Positions 62,152 to 64,000 of a stretch of 64,000 nt of DNA are shown piece after piece. The stretch comes from Sphingomonas sp. 35-24ZXX. Its GTDB lineage: Bacteria > Pseudomonadota > Alphaproteobacteria > Sphingomonadales > Sphingomonadaceae. The notes under the pieces were generated by a model that saw only the letters and a list, made by a program, of their open reading frames with translations, was not told where the DNA came from and ran no database searches. The number at the start of each line of letters is the position of its first letter. The stretch's first letter is position 1. The DNA lies in contig NZ_JROG01000004.1 in assembly GCF_000786215.1 (NCBI RefSeq), positions 372,001 through 436,000 of the forward strand, in the 5' to 3' direction. Made by a program: the position numbers and the translations under genes.

Positions 62152-63318
62152 ATGACCCGCGCATCGATCATGATCTGGGCCGCGGTTCACAAATGGACCA
62201 GCCTGGTGTGCACCCTCTTCCTGCTGATGCTGTGCGTCACCGGCCTCCCGCTGATCTTCCATGACGAGATCGATGATCTGACCGAGGAGCAGCCGGTGTT
62301 CGGCATGCCCGGGGTTGGCTCTTCGGGTACGGCGGACGGGTTGCTGTCGCTGGACGAAATGCTGGCGCGCGCGCTCGCCAATCGTCCGGGTGAAGTGCCG
62401 CTTTACATGGCGTTCGACAATGACCAGCCGTCGATGACCATTACCACCGGGCCTCGTCCGGATTCGCCGGGTGCGGACATGACCATCCAGTCGTTCGACC
62501 GCTCGACGGGACAGCTGATCGGCAAGGTCGCCGAAAGCGACGGCGGCGTGATGCACTTCCTGCTGAAGCTGCATACCGACATGTTCCTGGGCCTGCCCGG
62601 CATGCTGTTTCTGGGCGTGATGGGGATCGCCTTTGTCGCCGCGCTGGTTTCGGGTGTCGTGCTGTACGCCCCGTTCATGCGCAAGCTGGAATTCGGCACG
62701 CTGCGCAGCAGCCGCAGCGCGCGGACCAAATGGCTGGATTATCACAACCTTCTGGGAATTGTCGGGCTCGCCTGGATGCTGGTGGTCGGGCTGACCGGAG
62801 TGATCAATGCCTTCGCCGTGCCGATCGAGCAGCTGTGGAAGGCCGATGAACTCGCTGCGATGACGCGCGAATATGCCGGGCGCGAGCCGCTCGATCCTTC
62901 CCGCTACGGGTCGCTCGACAAGGCAATGGCGGCAGCCAGGGCGCGGTTGCCCAACAACAACCCCCAGTTCATCGCCTTTCCCGGGGGCACATTCAGTTCC
63001 AATCACCATTACGCGGTGTTCTTTCAGGGGGACACGCCGCTGACCGAGCGCTTGCTGACCCCGGCGCTGGTCGATGCGGAGACGGGACGCTTCACCGACG
63101 CGCGGCAGATGCCGTGGTATTATCAGGCGCTGTCGCTCTCGCGGCCACTGCACTTCGGCGATTATGGCGGACTGCCGCTCAAGCTGCTCTGGGCGGCGCT
63201 GACGCTGTTCACCGTCCATGTGCTGGGCACGGGCCTGTACATGTGGCTGGCCAAGCGCAGGGCAACGGCGCCCGCTCATGCTCGCGCCGCAACTCCCGTG
63301 GCGGAGCCGGCGGAATGA
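62152..63318 (+). CDS. PepSY-associated membrane protein (PiuB/ferrisiderophore-reductase-like)
   Basis: 388 residues, about four membrane segments (roughly 10-30, 145-170, 200-225 and 345-365). WAAVHKWTSLVCTLFLLMLC at the start with VHKW, and LLKLHTDMFLGLPGMLFLGV and LDYHNLLGIVGLAWMLVVGL further on, hold the paired histidines that may bind heme. Such proteins neighbour TonB receptors and are thought to reduce ferric siderophores at the inner membrane. It overlaps the next gene by 4 bp. Confidence 0.88.
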   Translation: MTRASIMIWAAVHKWTSLVCTLFLLMLCVTGLPLIFHDEIDDLTEEQPVFGMPGVGSSGTADGLLSLDEMLARALANRPGEVPLYMAFDNDQPSMTITTGPRPDSPGADMTIQSFDRSTGQLIGKVAESDGGVMHFLLKLHTDMFLGLPGMLFLGVMGIAFVAALVSGVVLYAPFMRKLEFGTLRSSRSARTKWLDYHNLLGIVGLAWMLVVGLTGVINAFAVPIEQLWKADELAAMTREYAGREPLDPSRYGSLDKAMAAARARLPNNNPQFIAFPGGTFSSNHHYAVFFQGDTPLTERLLTPALVDAETGRFTDARQMPWYYQALSLSRPLHFGDYGGLPLKLLWAALTLFTVHVLGTGLYMWLAKRRATAPAHARAATPVAEPAE

Positions 63319-63494
63319 GCCGCGCCCGCCCGCTCCGCAGCATCTTCGCCTGGCCGCTCGCGATCTTTGTCGCTGGTCTGGCCGGGCTGGTCATCGCGCT
63401 GACCGGAGACGGCTGGCGCGATGCCGCCTCCTGGGCGGCGCTGAGCGCCCCGGTTGCAGCCTCCGTCTGGGCGATGCGCTCGCGCCGGACCTGA
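63315..63494 (+). CDS. small membrane protein
   Basis: 59 residues, ATGA-overlapping the stop of the PepSY gene. Two hydrophobic segments (about 9-27 and 36-52) and a basic end MRSRRT. I do not recognise a family. Its place between the PepSY protein and the TonB receptor suggests a role in the same iron system, and the overlap speaks for real translation. Confidence 0.7.
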   Translation: MSRARPLRSIFAWPLAIFVAGLAGLVIALTGDGWRDAASWAALSAPVAASVWAMRSRRT

Positions 63495-63532
63495 ATTCTC
63501 GCAATTGCTCAATCCAAGGGAACGATTAGACC

Positions 63533-64000
63533 GTGAACGCCTTCGCCATCCGCCATGCCCTGCTCGTCGCCACCTCGCTTGGCGCGCTGGGTCTCGCCAG
63601 CCCGGCCCTTGCCCAGCAGCAGGAGACCGACAGGGAGACGATCATCGTCACCGCGCAGCGGCAGAACCAGTCGGGTGTCGAGCTGCAGGGCAGCGCCGGG
63701 GTCCTGGGCGACAAGGATGCGGCAGACATACCGTTCGCCATCCGCAGCTACAATGCCGCGCTGATCCTCAACCAGCAGCCGCAGACATTGGGGCAGGTGC
63801 TGGAGAACGACCCCACCATCCGCACCACCACCGGTTTCGGCATTGCCGGCGAACTGTTCGTCATCCGCGGCTTTGCGCTGGCGGGCGACGATATCGGCAT
63901 GGACGGGCTGTACGGCATCGCCCCGCGCCAGCTTGTCGCGCCGGAACTGTATGAATCGGTGCAGGTGCTCAACGGCGCCAGCGCGTTCCTCAACGGTGCC
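63533..64000 (+). CDS. TonB-dependent siderophore receptor, 5' part only
   Basis: 156 codons to the window edge. The GTG at 63533 follows AAGGGA; the product begins with a signal peptide (HALLVATSLGALGLASPALA) and the TonB box-like ETIIVTAQR. The plug domain follows with IPFAIRSYNAALILNQQPQT, LGQVLENDPTIRTTTGFGIA and VIRGFALAGDDIGMDGLYGI. Such receptors import ferric siderophores through the outer membrane. The Fur site and PepSY gene upstream agree. Confidence 0.92.
   Translation, partial: MNAFAIRHALLVATSLGALGLASPALAQQQETDRETIIVTAQRQNQSGVELQGSAGVLGDKDAADIPFAIRSYNAALILNQQPQTLGQVLENDPTIRTTTGFGIAGELFVIRGFALAGDDIGMDGLYGIAPRQLVAPELYESVQVLNGASAFLNGA

Overview
The window is high-GC DNA (by eye in the mid-60s percent) with dense, bacterial gene packing. 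It looks like an alphaproteobacterial chromosome, most probably of the order Sphingomonadales. Supporting points are a CtrA cell-cycle regulator ending in two alanines, the conserved orders ubiB-ubiE-mutM-rpsT-dnaA and lapA-pyrF-trpF-trpB-trpA-accD-folC, and dispersed palindromic intergenic repeats of the kind common in sphingomonads. No rRNA, tRNA, CRISPR array, insertion sequence or prophage was recognised. The genus assignment is inference.

Layout. 0-13.4 kb: dapB (cut by the window edge), a CobB-type sirtuin, a MAPEG protein, a MoeB-like enzyme, dnaA, rpsT, mutM, ubiE and ubiB. A gene-free repeat island and a lower-GC hypothetical gene follow, then a divergent ArsR regulator / old-yellow-enzyme pair, a Pro/Ala-rich membrane protein and a DUF1275 protein. 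13.4-22.3 kb: rpoB and rpoC behind a clear promoter, without rplJL beside them, ending at a strong terminator. 22.3-29.8 kb: a secreted DsrE-like protein with a putative secreted metallopeptidase; wrbA and a pirin opposite a LysR regulator with a perfect operator-like palindrome; ctrA; an MFS transporter; a small toxin-antitoxin pair. 29.8-36 kb: rsmD, rluB, a lone receiver protein, a DUF1223 protein, an AmpG-like permease and folC. 36-42.5 kb: accD, trpA, trpB, trpF, pyrF, lapA, a chlorite-dismutase-family protein and purB, all on the minus strand.

42.6-48.7 kb is a sulfide/persulfide module. A peroxiredoxin and an ArsR-type regulator (minus strand) diverge from a sulfur dioxygenase-like metallo-beta-lactamase protein, two half-size YeeE/YedE membrane proteins, a sulfide:quinone oxidoreductase and a SulP anion transporter. 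The parts suggest sulfide oxidation to persulfide at the quinone pool, persulfide oxidation to sulfite, and export or exchange of the products.

48.8-61.1 kb is an oxidation locus. It holds an orphan E1/transketolase-like ThDP enzyme, a complete PaoABC-type molybdenum aldehyde dehydrogenase without a PaoD/XdhC chaperone beside it, a secreted PQQ-dehydrogenase-like propeller fused to a PEBP/YbhB domain, fdhD, a membrane-anchored retropepsin-like protease and an FdhF/YdeP-type molybdopterin oxidoreductase.

61.3-64 kb: an in-frame chimera of a chromate-transporter N-terminus with the tail of an MDR-family oxidoreductase, then a Fur-like promoter region driving a PepSY membrane protein, a tiny membrane protein and the start of a TonB-dependent receptor. 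No wholly unknown system is evident. The most unusual items are the two gene fusions, the PaoD-less Pao locus with nearby fdhD, and the sulfide module with its built-in peroxiredoxin.
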